From contig NZ_CP063767.1 of NCBI RefSeq assembly GCF_015277515.1, positions 558,001 to 622,000 on the forward strand: a stretch of DNA of 64,000 nucleotides, given 5' to 3'. This DNA is from Thermophilibacter immobilis. Lineage in GTDB: Bacteria; Actinomycetota; Coriobacteriia; Coriobacteriales; Atopobiaceae. The notes under the pieces are model-generated. The model made no database searches, was not told the DNA's origin, and saw nothing but the letters and a program-made list of their open reading frames with translations. The position numbers and the translations under genes were made by a program. Positions 1 to 7,896 of the stretch are shown here, in pieces; position 1 is the stretch's first letter; every line of letters starts with the position of its first letter.

Positions 1-2007
1 GTGGGCGACCCCGTGGCGAGCCTTCCGATCTTCTCGGACGATCTGAAGACGGGCAGCGTCACCTTTACCAAGCTGGGTGACGGTGGCCAGCCGCTCGCCG
101 GTGCCGAGTTCACCCTGTGCGACACCGACGGCAATCCCGTCGAAGGCTTCGAGCCTCAGACGAGCGATGCGGATGGCAGGGTCACGTTTGCTGACGTGCC
201 CTATGGCGACTACCAGATCGTGGAGACCAAGGCGCCTGCTGGCTACGCGTCGCTCACGATCAGCGTCTCGCTCCACGACTCGAACGACGCGATCGTGTCC
301 GAGGGCACCACGCACGCGCTTGACCTGGGCGACCAGACGGATAGCGCTCAGGGTAGCCTGACCCTGACCAAGTACTCCGCTGAGTACGAGGGCGGCTCCA
401 CGGCCGTGATGTCTGACATAGAGTTCCAGGTACTTGATTTTGCGGGCAACGTCATGGACGCGCAGACGACCAACGCCGACGGAACAGCCACCTTTTCTGA
501 CCTCCCCCTGGGTAGCTACACGCTTCACGAGGTGTCAACGCCCGCAGACTATCAGACCTTTGCTGACGTCCCCTTTACGATCTCCGCCGAGCAAAGCGCG
601 GCGGAGCGCCAGGTTTTCCTTGCCGTCACGAACGTCAAGGAGTCGGGGACCATCCGGCTCACCAAGGTCAGCGCCAAGGATGACGCGCCGCTTGGGGGCG
701 CCACGTTCATGCTCTACGACGCCACGGGCACCAACGTCATCTCCAACGCGTCGGGCCCCCTGACGGCGATCTCCGACGCCTCCGGCATGGTCGAGCTGAG
801 TGACGTCCCCTACGGCGACTACGTCCTGCGTGAGACGACGCCCGCCTCCAACCACGAGGTCTGTGACGACATCGCCATCTCCCTTCGTGATGACAACGAT
901 GCAATCATCGAGGGCACGCTTGACCTGGGGAGCGTCATCGACGAGCCCTCCACCGGAACCGTGAGCTTTGTCAAGACCGACGGGGCCACGCCGCTCCGGG
1001 GCGCCGAGTTCTCCCTGGCCCGTGCCGACGGCGGCTTCATCGCGACGGCCACGTCTGACGCGGACGGCGTCGTGACGTTCGAGGGCGTTCCCTACTCGGA
1101 CTCCGCGTACACCCTCCGCGAGACAAAGACCCCCAACGACGACGTCTACTTCAAGGTCGACGACGTGACCTTCACGCTCAACGACAAAAACGCCGACGTG
1201 GTCACAGACGGCCAGACGCACGTCTTGACGCTCGCTGACCAGGTCGACGCTCCGTTTGGCAGCATCACCCTCCTCAAGACCGACGAGACGGGTACGGCAC
1301 CGCTCTCGGGCGCCACGTTCCAGCTCCTTGACGCCTCAGGACAGGTGGTCGCAACGGCGACGACCGGTGAGAACGGCATCACCTCGTTCTCCGAGCTACC
1401 GCTGAGTGCCACGGGTGAGACCACCTACACGCTCCATGAGACGTTCGCACCGGGAGACTATGCCCTGGCAGATGACGTCATCGTGACTCTTTCCAACTCC
1501 GATGCCGCCGGCGCGCGCGACGCCTCCGTCACCATCGCGGACGTGCTTAAGGTGGGCTCCATAACCCTCACCAAGGTCGACGCGGTCACGGGAGCCCCGC
1601 TCGCGGGCGCGACGTTCACCCTCTACGACCTCGATGGCAGCCTCGTCCTCGGCGCTAATGGCCTGCCGATCTCGGCGACCACCGGCACTGACGGAACCCT
1701 CACGATCCCCGACGTCACCTATGGTGACTACGAGCTTAGGGAGACGACGGTTCCCGAGGGCTACCAGGCGGCCGATCCGCTGGCCATCTCGCTGCACGAC
1801 GACAACGACCGTGTGTCTGACGGCGTGCTCTCGCTCGGCAAGGTGGCGGATGCTCCCGTCTCTGCTACTACCACCACCACTACCGTTAAGCCCAAGCTTC
1901 CTGGCACCGGCGACGCGAGCTTCACCGGCATGGGCGGCCTTCTCCTGGCCGCCGTGGCCTCACTCGGCGCGGCTAGCGCCATGCGTCGCTCGCACGGTAG
2001 AAAGTAA
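1..2007 (+). CDS. LPXTG-anchored surface protein with six CnaB (SpaA-like) domains, 5' partial
   Basis: C-terminal part of a cell-wall-anchored adhesin or pilin-like protein. The reading frame is open from base 1, so the true start, signal peptide and probably further repeats lie upstream. Six CnaB-type beta-sandwich repeats of about 95-100 residues can be counted, beginning near residues 19, 120, 217, 318, 418 and 518; each opens with a G-S/T-(V/I/L)-x-(F/L)-x-K strand and continues to a G-A-x-F segment and a Y-x-L-x-E-T/x strand. A Thr-rich linker leads to the sortase motif LPGTG at residues 633-637, a hydrophobic segment (about 642-661) and a short RRSHGRK tail, the classic sorting signal. 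CnaB domains often carry internal Lys-Asn isopeptide bonds; I have not assigned the residues. No sortase gene is visible next to it. A strong terminator follows the stop codon. Confidence 0.9.
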   Translation: MGDPVASLPIFSDDLKTGSVTFTKLGDGGQPLAGAEFTLCDTDGNPVEGFEPQTSDADGRVTFADVPYGDYQIVETKAPAGYASLTISVSLHDSNDAIVSEGTTHALDLGDQTDSAQGSLTLTKYSAEYEGGSTAVMSDIEFQVLDFAGNVMDAQTTNADGTATFSDLPLGSYTLHEVSTPADYQTFADVPFTISAEQSAAERQVFLAVTNVKESGTIRLTKVSAKDDAPLGGATFMLYDATGTNVISNASGPLTAISDASGMVELSDVPYGDYVLRETTPASNHEVCDDIAISLRDDNDAIIEGTLDLGSVIDEPSTGTVSFVKTDGATPLRGAEFSLARADGGFIATATSDADGVVTFEGVPYSDSAYTLRETKTPNDDVYFKVDDVTFTLNDKNADVVTDGQTHVLTLADQVDAPFGSITLLKTDETGTAPLSGATFQLLDASGQVVATATTGENGITSFSELPLSATGETTYTLHETFAPGDYALADDVIVTLSNSDAAGARDASVTIADVLKVGSITLTKVDAVTGAPLAGATFTLYDLDGSLVLGANGLPISATTGTDGTLTIPDVTYGDYELRETTVPEGYQAADPLAISLHDDNDRVSDGVLSLGKVADAPVSATTTTTTVKPKLPGTGDASFTGMGGLLLAAVASLGAASAMRRSHGRK

Positions 2008-2027
2008 GGCCTTCAGCTTTCCATGAG

Positions 2028-2069
2028 GGGGTCCGCAGCGACGTGCCACGGTCGTTGCGGACCCTTTTT
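2028..2069 (+). terminator. Rho-independent terminator of the LPXTG gene
   Basis: A 14-bp stem (2029-2042 paired with 2051-2064, one G-U pair) with an 8-nt loop is followed by five T residues. It starts 21 bp after the stop codon of the surface-protein gene. Confidence 0.85.
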
Positions 2070-2090
2070 CATGGCCTGCGGAAGGAAAAC

Positions 2091-2219
2091 GGGACTTGTC
2101 AATAGATTTGCGCGGAAAGGTCGACTAGCTCGGTCTTTCTTGGCAAAGAACTACCAGGTAGAAGGCTCGTCGTTTTGTCGGCTACTTGAGGGTATCACGC
2201 AAATCTATTGACAAGTCCC
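2091..2219 (-). repeat. 129-bp inverted-repeat-bounded element, copy A
   Basis: Bounded by perfect 19-bp inverted repeats, GGGACTTGTCAATAGATTT and its complement. Two more copies of exactly the same length lie at 10430 and 25303. Read on the minus strand, AAGTAG falls at element positions 33-38 as in the other two copies, and CGAGCCTT at element positions 51-58 matches copy B without gaps; the rest of the interior differs. No target duplication is evident. It lies between a terminator and the phosphate transporter promoter region. Confidence 0.8.
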
Positions 2220-2345
2220 CTTTGCCGGCCAAAGGGCCCCGTCGCACGTCGTTTGAGCCAGTGCTCTTGGGCAGCAGGCACGCCGACAAGGTAAGCTCAC
2301 GGTAACGCATGTCCAGTTGAGATGGGCGCGACCCTTTCTGGCTCT

Positions 2346-2374
2346 TTGACGTCGCGGTTTACGCTATCCTTATC
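2346..2374 (+). promoter_or_regulatory. Possible promoter of the phosphate transporter operon
   Basis: TTGACG at 2346-2351 is followed after 17 bp by CTTATC (2369-2374), with TATCCT just upstream as an alternative -10. It is about 80 bp upstream of the transporter start. The assignment rests on box similarity only. Confidence 0.35.
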
Positions 2375-2451
2375 CGGGCGTTAACAAAGCTGTGACATAG
2401 GGGCGGGGCAACGGGCTGCTTTTGGGGCTCGTTAGAGGAAGAGAGTGCCTG

Positions 2452-3501
2452 TTGATAAGCTTCGAGCAGTTCCTCGGCGCGTTGTCGAGCAATCCGTTTC
2501 TGCTAGTCGTCATGCTTCTGGTGCTGGGCACCATCTTTGTCAACGGGGCCACGGACGCCGCCAACGCCATCGCCGAGCCCGTGGGAACGCGCTCGATCGA
2601 CGTCGACGCGGCCATCCTCATGAGCGTCATCTGCAACTTCATCGGTCTTGTGGCCATGTCGTTCATCTCCACGGCCGTCGCGGACACTATGAGCGGCATG
2701 GTTGACTTTGGCGGAGACTCCCACGCTGCCCTTATCGCCCTGGCGGCTGCCACCGTGGGGATCGTGGCCTGGGGCCTGGGCGCCTGGGTCTTCGGCATCC
2801 CCACGAGCGAGAGCCACGCCCTTATCGCCGGGCTCACCGGAGCGGCCATCGCGGTCTCGGGTGGCGTCGGCGGCGTGAACTTCTCCGAGTGGGTCAAGGT
2901 CATCTATGGCCTCGTCCTGTCCACGGTCCTCGGGTTTTTGGCCGGCTGGGCCATCGCGAAGGTAATCCCCCATCTCTGCGCCAACGCAAGTCGCAAGCGC
3001 GCCAACAGCTTCTTCGGCCACATGCAGGTGATTGGCGCCGCTGGCGTGGCGCTCATGCACGGCGCCCAGGACGGGCAGAAATTCATGTCCACCGCCATGC
3101 TTGCGATTGCCCTCTCGCTCAACCTCACGATGGGCGACATGGGCAACTTCCCCCTCTGGATCGAGGTCATCTGCGCTGCGGTCATGGCGCTCGGCACGGC
3201 CGTGGGCGGCAAGAAGATCATCAAGAAGGTCGGCATGGAGATGGTGCGCCTCGACAAGTACCAGGGGTTCGCGGCCTCGGTGAGCGCCACCATAGCTCTG
3301 CTGATCGCCACCCTGACGGGTCTGCCGGTCTCCACCACGCACACCAAGACCGCTGCCATCATGGGGGCGGGTGCCGCCAAGGATCCCCGCTCGGTTCACT
3401 GGGGGGTGGCCAAGGAGATGGTCCTCACCTGGGTCTTCACGTTCCCCGGCTGCGGCATCATCGGGTTCGTCCTCGCCAAGCTGTTCCTGGTTCTGTTCTA
3501 G
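2452..3501 (+). CDS. pit: PiT-family inorganic phosphate transporter
   Basis: Integral membrane symporter that would import inorganic phosphate with a cation. At about 349 residues it is a compact member of the family. The two PiT signature repeats are visible: NGATDAANAIA at residues 31-41 and HGAQDGQK near 201-208, each preceding a long hydrophobic run. A third conserved stretch, GLPVSTTHTKT, lies near residue 290. I chose the TTG at 2452 because a purine-rich ribosome-binding site (aggaagagag) lies about 10 bp upstream; an in-frame TTG at 2422 is an alternative. It is followed 59 bp downstream by a DUF47/PhoU-like gene, the usual partner, and both appear to end at the hairpin at 4270. Confidence 0.9.
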   Translation: MISFEQFLGALSSNPFLLVVMLLVLGTIFVNGATDAANAIAEPVGTRSIDVDAAILMSVICNFIGLVAMSFISTAVADTMSGMVDFGGDSHAALIALAAATVGIVAWGLGAWVFGIPTSESHALIAGLTGAAIAVSGGVGGVNFSEWVKVIYGLVLSTVLGFLAGWAIAKVIPHLCANASRKRANSFFGHMQVIGAAGVALMHGAQDGQKFMSTAMLAIALSLNLTMGDMGNFPLWIEVICAAVMALGTAVGGKKIIKKVGMEMVRLDKYQGFAASVSATIALLIATLTGLPVSTTHTKTAAIMGAGAAKDPRSVHWGVAKEMVLTWVFTFPGCGIIGFVLAKLFLVLF

Positions 3502-3560
3502 GGCGTGCGTCTCTCGCGTCCCGCGCTCATCGTGTCTTGCCGCCAAGCAAAGGAGTTTCC

Positions 3561-4187
3561 ATGGCCCGTGCCAAGAAGGAAGACGTCTTCTACACCATGC
3601 TCAAGGACTTTGCCGCCCTCATCACCGAGACGGCAGAGGAGTACACGAATATCATCCACGACTTTCCCGACAGCATGAGCCGCATCCCGCAGATGAAGGT
3701 CTACGAGACCACCTGCGACGAGCGCGTGAAGGCCATCATGGAGAAGCTCTACGACTCGTTCATCACGCCGTTCGATCGTGAGGACATCAGTGACCTCGCG
3801 CTTGCGATGGATGACGTGACCGATGCCATGTACGGCGTGACCATGCGCCTCGACCTGTTCAACCTCCAGGACAGGCGCATCGAGGCCGAGCAGATCGCCG
3901 ACCTCACCCTGACGGCGGTCAGGGAGATGCAGGAGATGATCGGCCACCTCCCCAACTACCAGAAGGACGAGGTGGTCATGGAGAAGGCCATCAACGTGGG
4001 CAACATCGAGGACCAGGGCGACACCGTCTATCAGACCGCCCTGCGTCGCCTCTTCCACGAGGATGAGGGACTTGGCGGGAAGTATGCGGTCACCTGGCTG
4101 CGCATCTTCGACCGCATGGAGTACTGTCTCGACGCCTGTGACGACGTCTCCAAGATCGTGCGCGAGGTGGTCATGAAGAGCTGCTAG
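3561..4187 (+). CDS. DUF47 family PhoU-like protein (Pit accessory protein)
   Basis: A soluble all-helical protein of 208 residues, the usual length for the DUF47/PhoU-like family that is encoded next to PiT transporters and is thought to regulate phosphate uptake. Charged helices such as the segment around residues 30-60 (TAEEYTNIIHDF) and the stretch ITPFDREDISDLALAMDDVTD resemble PhoU metal-binding (E/D)xxxD-type helices. The start ATG at 3561 has a good AAGGAG site 5 bp upstream. The order pit-DUF47 supports co-transcription and a role in controlling or coupling phosphate transport. Confidence 0.88.
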   Translation: MARAKKEDVFYTMLKDFAALITETAEEYTNIIHDFPDSMSRIPQMKVYETTCDERVKAIMEKLYDSFITPFDREDISDLALAMDDVTDAMYGVTMRLDLFNLQDRRIEAEQIADLTLTAVREMQEMIGHLPNYQKDEVVMEKAINVGNIEDQGDTVYQTALRRLFHEDEGLGGKYAVTWLRIFDRMEYCLDACDDVSKIVREVVMKSC

Positions 4188-4269
4188 GGTCCGGACGCTA
4201 GGGGTTTCTGGTGCCAAGGACCTGGGGCCGCTTGCGACGGCGTCGCCCCGCTTGCCCCGCTGTCACCCG

Positions 4270-4340
4270 CTCCCCGTCTGGTTTTGTCAGTTTGAGGCGC
4301 TTTTCCCGCCTTGGATTGCCAAAACCAGACGGGGAGTTTT
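4270..4340 (+). terminator. Long hairpin terminator after the phosphate transporter operon
   Basis: A perfect 17-bp inverted repeat (4270-4286 with 4320-4336) encloses a 33-nt loop that can itself form a small GGCG/CGCC hairpin. TTTT follows at once. It lies 82 bp after the DUF47 stop codon. The long loop is unusual for a simple terminator, so a mobile palindromic element is an alternative. Confidence 0.65.
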
Positions 4341-4566
4341 CTGTGAGACGTCTCAATGACATTCTCTAGGCCTGTTATTCTGCGCAGCGCATCGACGCTC
4401 GGGTTATCGTCACGCGCAATGAAGGTGGCTTCGGGCGCTCCGTGATTCCCGTGCCGGGGGTGGAGGAGTTTTTTTGGATGGATAGAACGCCGGGCGTACG
4501 TCTCGTATGCCGAGGCGAGCGTCTAAAGGTATGCTCTAGGCTCGATGGCAAATGGAAGGGGAGTGC
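4341..4566. other. Intergenic stretch with no recognised gene
   Basis: No convincing gene is seen. A TATGCT near 4530-4535 could be the -10 box for the downstream phosphatase gene, but no matching -35 box was found. Confidence 0.4.
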
Positions 4567-5208
4567 ATGGAACGACCGAGGCGCATCGAGGCGGCGCTGT
4601 TCGACTTCGACGGGACTCTGTGCGACACGGAGGTACACAACACCGCGCTTTTGCGCGACATCTTCTACGGGATGGGCGTTCCCGTCACGGAGGAGGACCT
4701 TCTCGGGCTCGCCGGCGGCGATGACTACCTGACGGTCCCCCCGCTGCTCGAGCGCTACGACGCGCGCGGCACGCTCGAGGACTACATGCGCGAGCGCGAC
4801 GAGTGCTACCGCACGTATCACGAGGCCGACCTTGCTCCTGAGCCCGGGTCCCTGACGCTTTTGGAGGAGCTTCGCGGGCGTGGGGTGCGTGTGGGGCTCG
4901 TGTCCACGACCGTCTCTCGCTGCATCCTCACGGCGCTCAATCGCCTGGGCATGACGGGCTACTTCGACGCGGTAATCTGCGGGGACCTGGTCCGGCGGCG
5001 CAAGCCCGCGCCCGACCCGTACCTCGCGGCTCTGGACCTTCTGGACGCCAGCCCCTCCCGTGCGGTGGTCTTCGAGGACTCGCCCACGGGCATCGCCTCG
5101 GGCCGGGCCGCCGGCTGCTACGTCTTTGGGTATCGGGGCGGCTCGCTTGAGCAGAACGTGAGCAGCGCCGACGAGGTGCTCGACACGTTCGAGGGGCTCG
5201 AGCTCTAG
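4567..5208 (+). CDS. HAD-superfamily phosphatase, beta-phosphoglucomutase/Gph-like
   Basis: Cytosolic phosphohydrolase of 213 residues. Motif I, DFDGT, is at residues 13-17 with both catalytic aspartates; motif II is the VSTT stretch; motif III is the Lys in RRRKPAPDPY; motif IV is FEDSPTGI. The helical cap after motif I (C1 type) places it with the phosphatase/beta-phosphoglucomutase subgroup. The substrate cannot be told from sequence; sugar phosphates or nucleotides are typical. I placed the start at ATG 4567, preceded by AAGGGG; an ATG at 4552 would add five residues. It is convergent with the downstream threonine-aldolase-like gene. Confidence 0.85.
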   Translation: MERPRRIEAALFDFDGTLCDTEVHNTALLRDIFYGMGVPVTEEDLLGLAGGDDYLTVPPLLERYDARGTLEDYMRERDECYRTYHEADLAPEPGSLTLLEELRGRGVRVGLVSTTVSRCILTALNRLGMTGYFDAVICGDLVRRRKPAPDPYLAALDLLDASPSRAVVFEDSPTGIASGRAAGCYVFGYRGGSLEQNVSSADEVLDTFEGLEL

Positions 5209-5230
5209 GACGGGAGCGGCGCGGGCGGGT

Positions 5231-6289
5231 CTACGCGAGCGTTGCCGCGAGGGTGAGAAGCTCGTCGACGTCCGCGGCGCGCGTGGCCCACGAGGACACG
5301 AAGCGCACGACGAGCCTGCCGTCGCTTAGCGTGTAGAAGGTCTCGCAGCCGCAGGCAGCCTCAAGGGAGCGCGTGACCTCGGGGCTCACCACAAAGAACT
5401 GCTGGTTGGAGGCCGACTCGCCGTACGGCTCGAAGCCCAGGCTCACCAGGCCGTCGCGTAGGCGCAGGGCGCAGGCGTTGGCGTTTCTCGCCAGGCGCCA
5501 CCAGAGCGCCTCGTTGCCATCAGCCGGCTGCTCGAAGGCGGCCTCGAACTGCACGCCCAGAAGGCGCCCCTTGGCCAGGAGCCCCGCGCGCTCCTTGATG
5601 AGGTAGGGAAAAGCCCGCTTGAGCTTGGGGTCGGCGATGACAAGGGCCTCGCCGAAGAGCATGCCGTTCTTGGTCCCACCCAGGTAGAAGGCAGCGCAGC
5701 GCTCGGCGATGTGCTCGAGCGTGAGCCCCTCGGCAGCCGACGAGGTGAGCGCGGAGGCCAGGCGCGCCCCGTCCAGGAAGACCTTGAGGCCGCGTGCGTC
5801 GGCCCAGTCGCACAGGGCGTCGAAGCGCGCGAGGTCCCAGACGCCGCCGAGCTCGGTCGTGTCCGAGATGTAGACGGCGGCGGGGCGCGTCATGTGCCGG
5901 CCCGTCGAGGTCTGGAACTGCCAGACGCGCTCGGCGGCCTCTGGGGTGAGGAAGCCGTTCGCGTCGTCGGTGGGCAGGACGGTGCGGCCGCATGCGCCCA
6001 CGGCACCCGTCTCGTGCACGTTTATGTGGGCGTCTTTGGTGCAGATGACGCCCTCCCAGTCGTCGAGGAGCCCCGTTACGCCCACGACGTTGGCCGACGT
6101 CCCGCCGATGGCGAACTCCACGTCCACGTCGTCGCGTCCGCAGGCGGCGCGGATGAGCGCGCGGGCGTGGTCGCAGTGCTCGTCGCCCTCCTCGGTGTAG
6201 CCCGCGACCTGCTCGTCGTTGGTGCTGACGAGCGCCCGGAGAATCTCGGGGGCGGCTCCCTCGGAGTAGTCGCTGCGGAACATGCGCAT
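5231..6289 (-). CDS. Threonine aldolase family PLP-dependent enzyme
   Basis: Fold-type I PLP enzyme of 352 residues, related to low-specificity L-threonine aldolases (threonine to glycine plus acetaldehyde). The PLP lysine is K207 in the GGTKNG motif. Upstream lie the FAIGGTSAN phosphate-binding segment, HINVHETGA and the FLDGAR motif typical of the family. The start ATG at 6289 has a strong AGGAGG site 7 bp upstream. It is transcribed away from ilvE, with about 220 bp between the two starts. Other beta-eliminating lyases share the fold, so the exact substrate remains uncertain. Confidence 0.85.
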   Translation of the reverse strand: MRMFRSDYSEGAAPEILRALVSTNDEQVAGYTEEGDEHCDHARALIRAACGRDDVDVEFAIGGTSANVVGVTGLLDDWEGVICTKDAHINVHETGAVGACGRTVLPTDDANGFLTPEAAERVWQFQTSTGRHMTRPAAVYISDTTELGGVWDLARFDALCDWADARGLKVFLDGARLASALTSSAAEGLTLEHIAERCAAFYLGGTKNGMLFGEALVIADPKLKRAFPYLIKERAGLLAKGRLLGVQFEAAFEQPADGNEALWWRLARNANACALRLRDGLVSLGFEPYGESASNQQFFVVSPEVTRSLEAACGCETFYTLSDGRLVVRFVSSWATRAADVDELLTLAATLA

Positions 6290-6384
6290 GATGAGGCCTC
6301 CTGCTGGACGATGGATGAGCGCGCAGATTGTACACCCGGACCAAGGGACTCTTGACGGCCGGGGCCCCTCTGACGCGCTCTGGT

Positions 6385-6394
6385 AAAGCGCTTT
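6385..6394. promoter_or_regulatory. Perfect 10-bp palindrome AAAGCGCTTT, possible operator
   Basis: It lies in the space between the divergent threonine-aldolase-like gene and ilvE. The shape resembles LacI-type operators with a central CG, but no regulator gene is nearby, so the role is only suggested. Confidence 0.25.
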
Positions 6395-6511
6395 GTTAAA
6401 AACTCTGGACCTCTTGACGCCGGCGGCACAAGACGCCTTGAAAAGGGCCTACGGTAGCAAGACCACGCAGGTCAAGGCGGGGGCGTCGAGCCCCCAAAAG
6501 GGGATGAGCAC

Positions 6512-7552
6512 ATGGAGAAGAAGGACATCGACTGGGGCAACCTGGACTTTGCCTATCAGCCCACGGACTACAGTTACGTCTGCAACTGGAAGGGCGGCTC
6601 CTGGGACGAGGGCGGCCTCACGACCGACCACACCATCACGCTCTCCGAATGCGCGGGCATCTTCCACTACTGCCAGGAGGTCTTCGAGGGCCTCAAGGCC
6701 TACACGACGGCCTCGGGCGACATCGTGTGCTTCCGTCCCAACATGAACGCCAAGCGCATGTACGATTCCGCCGAGCGCCTGGTCATGCCCCCGTTTCCCG
6801 AGGACAGGTTCGTGGACGCCGTGCGTCAGGTCGTGGCCGCCAACGCTGCGTGGGTGCCGCCGTTTGGCTCGGGCGCCACGCTCTACGTGCGGCCGCTCAT
6901 GATCGGCTCCGGCGAGGTCATCGGCGTGGCACCGGCACCCGCCTACCAGTTCCGCATCCTCGTGACCCCCGTAGGACCCTACTTCAAGGGAGGCCTCAAG
7001 CCCATCAAGCTGCGCGTCTCCGAGTACGATCGCGCCGCCCCCCACGGAACCGGCAACATCAAGGCCGGCCTCAACTACGCCATGAGCCTCAAGGCCGGCA
7101 TGGAGGCCCACGCCGAGGGGTATGCCGAGAACCTCTACCTGGACTCCCAGACCCGCACCTACGTCGAGGAGACCGGCGGAGCCAACGTGCTCTTTGTCAA
7201 GGAGAACGGCACGCTCGTGGTGCCTCAGTCCCACACGGACTCGATTCTGCCGTCCATCACGCGCCGCTCGCTCGTGCAGGTGGCCAAGGACCTGGGCATG
7301 ACCATCGAGGAGCGCCCGGTCGCATGGGACGAGGTCATCGATGGCGCGTTCGTGGAGTGCGGCCTGTGCGGCACGGCGGCTGTCATCTCGCCGGTGGGGG
7401 AGATTCACGACGGCGAGCTCGTGGTCAGCTTCGCGGCCGGCCACGACGAGATGGGCCCCGTCATGAAGAAGCTCCGCGAGACCCTGACCGGCATCCAGTC
7501 CGGCGAGCTCGAGGACAAGCACGACTGGGTGTACAAGATCGACGTTGCGTAG
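6512..7552 (+). CDS. ilvE: Branched-chain amino acid aminotransferase
   Basis: Cytosolic fold-type IV PLP transaminase of 346 residues that interconverts valine, leucine and isoleucine with their keto acids, using glutamate/2-oxoglutarate. The PLP lysine is K184 in GTGNIKAGLNYA. Other family marks are FEGLKAY near residue 70, RPLMIG, the ETGGANV segment and GLCGTAAVISPV near the C-terminus. The length fits the bacterial large-type BCAT (about 340-360). A GGGGGC/GCCCCC hairpin (6479-6495) sits just before the start, which could influence translation. It stands alone; no other ilv genes are adjacent. Confidence 0.93.
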   Translation: MEKKDIDWGNLDFAYQPTDYSYVCNWKGGSWDEGGLTTDHTITLSECAGIFHYCQEVFEGLKAYTTASGDIVCFRPNMNAKRMYDSAERLVMPPFPEDRFVDAVRQVVAANAAWVPPFGSGATLYVRPLMIGSGEVIGVAPAPAYQFRILVTPVGPYFKGGLKPIKLRVSEYDRAAPHGTGNIKAGLNYAMSLKAGMEAHAEGYAENLYLDSQTRTYVEETGGANVLFVKENGTLVVPQSHTDSILPSITRRSLVQVAKDLGMTIEERPVAWDEVIDGAFVECGLCGTAAVISPVGEIHDGELVVSFAAGHDEMGPVMKKLRETLTGIQSGELEDKHDWVYKIDVA

Positions 7553-7603
7553 CCGCTAGTCGCGGTGCGGTGCGGAATTGCGAGGTTGCGGCAAGGCGCA
7601 TAC

Positions 7604-7630
7604 GGGCCGTCCTTCGGGGCGGCCCCTCTC
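7604..7630 (+). terminator. Possible terminator after ilvE
   Basis: A GC-rich hairpin (GGGCCGTCC with GGGGCGGCCC, 7604-7625) is followed by a pyrimidine-rich but not T-only tail. It starts about 50 bp after the ilvE stop codon. Confidence 0.4.
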
Positions 7631-7681
7631 GTCTCGCGGGCGCTTCTCCCCGGACGAGCGCCCCCCAGGAATTGGGGCACA

Positions 7682-7795
7682 CTCTTGATGTAAATCGCTG
7701 GCGCTCGCCGTTCTTCACGCCGCTCAACTGGAAAAACGTTTCACACGGCGTGTCGACGGGGGCTCGGGCATCAAAAGATTGCCTCAATTTCTCAT
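7682..7795. repeat. TTGAT/CAACTGG palindromic repeat family, copy 1
   Basis: It contains TTGAT at 7685-7689, CAACTGGAAAAACG at 7725-7738, ATCAA at 7770-7774 and then GCCTCAAT. The same boxes in the same order and strand occur at 18113 and 21304. The left and right ends are complementary (CTTGATGT against GCATCAAAAG). It fills much of the ilvE-hisS gap. Confidence 0.6.
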
Positions 7796-7853
7796 GCTGG
7801 CATGATGCTCCTTATACGCGCCCTGCCGGCGGCGTGTGGCTCGCCTGCCGCGC

Positions 7854-7859
7854 TATACT
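7854..7859 (+). promoter_or_regulatory. Possible -10 box (TATACT) for hisS
   Basis: TATACT lies 37 bp before the hisS start codon. No clear -35 box is seen. Confidence 0.35.
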
Positions 7860-7896
7860 GAATCATCAGCAGACTCGCACGGCAGAAGGGCACACG

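Noticed and set aside
2091-2219. The 129-bp elements as integron attC sites
   Set aside because: The ends lack the RYYYAAC/GTTRRRY core boxes and there is no cassette order or integrase.
6649-7896. Upstream extension of the hisS frame through ilvE
   Set aside because: The hisS frame is open far upstream, but the extension overlaps ilvE in another frame and reads as low-complexity Arg-rich sequence; the family start is at 7897.
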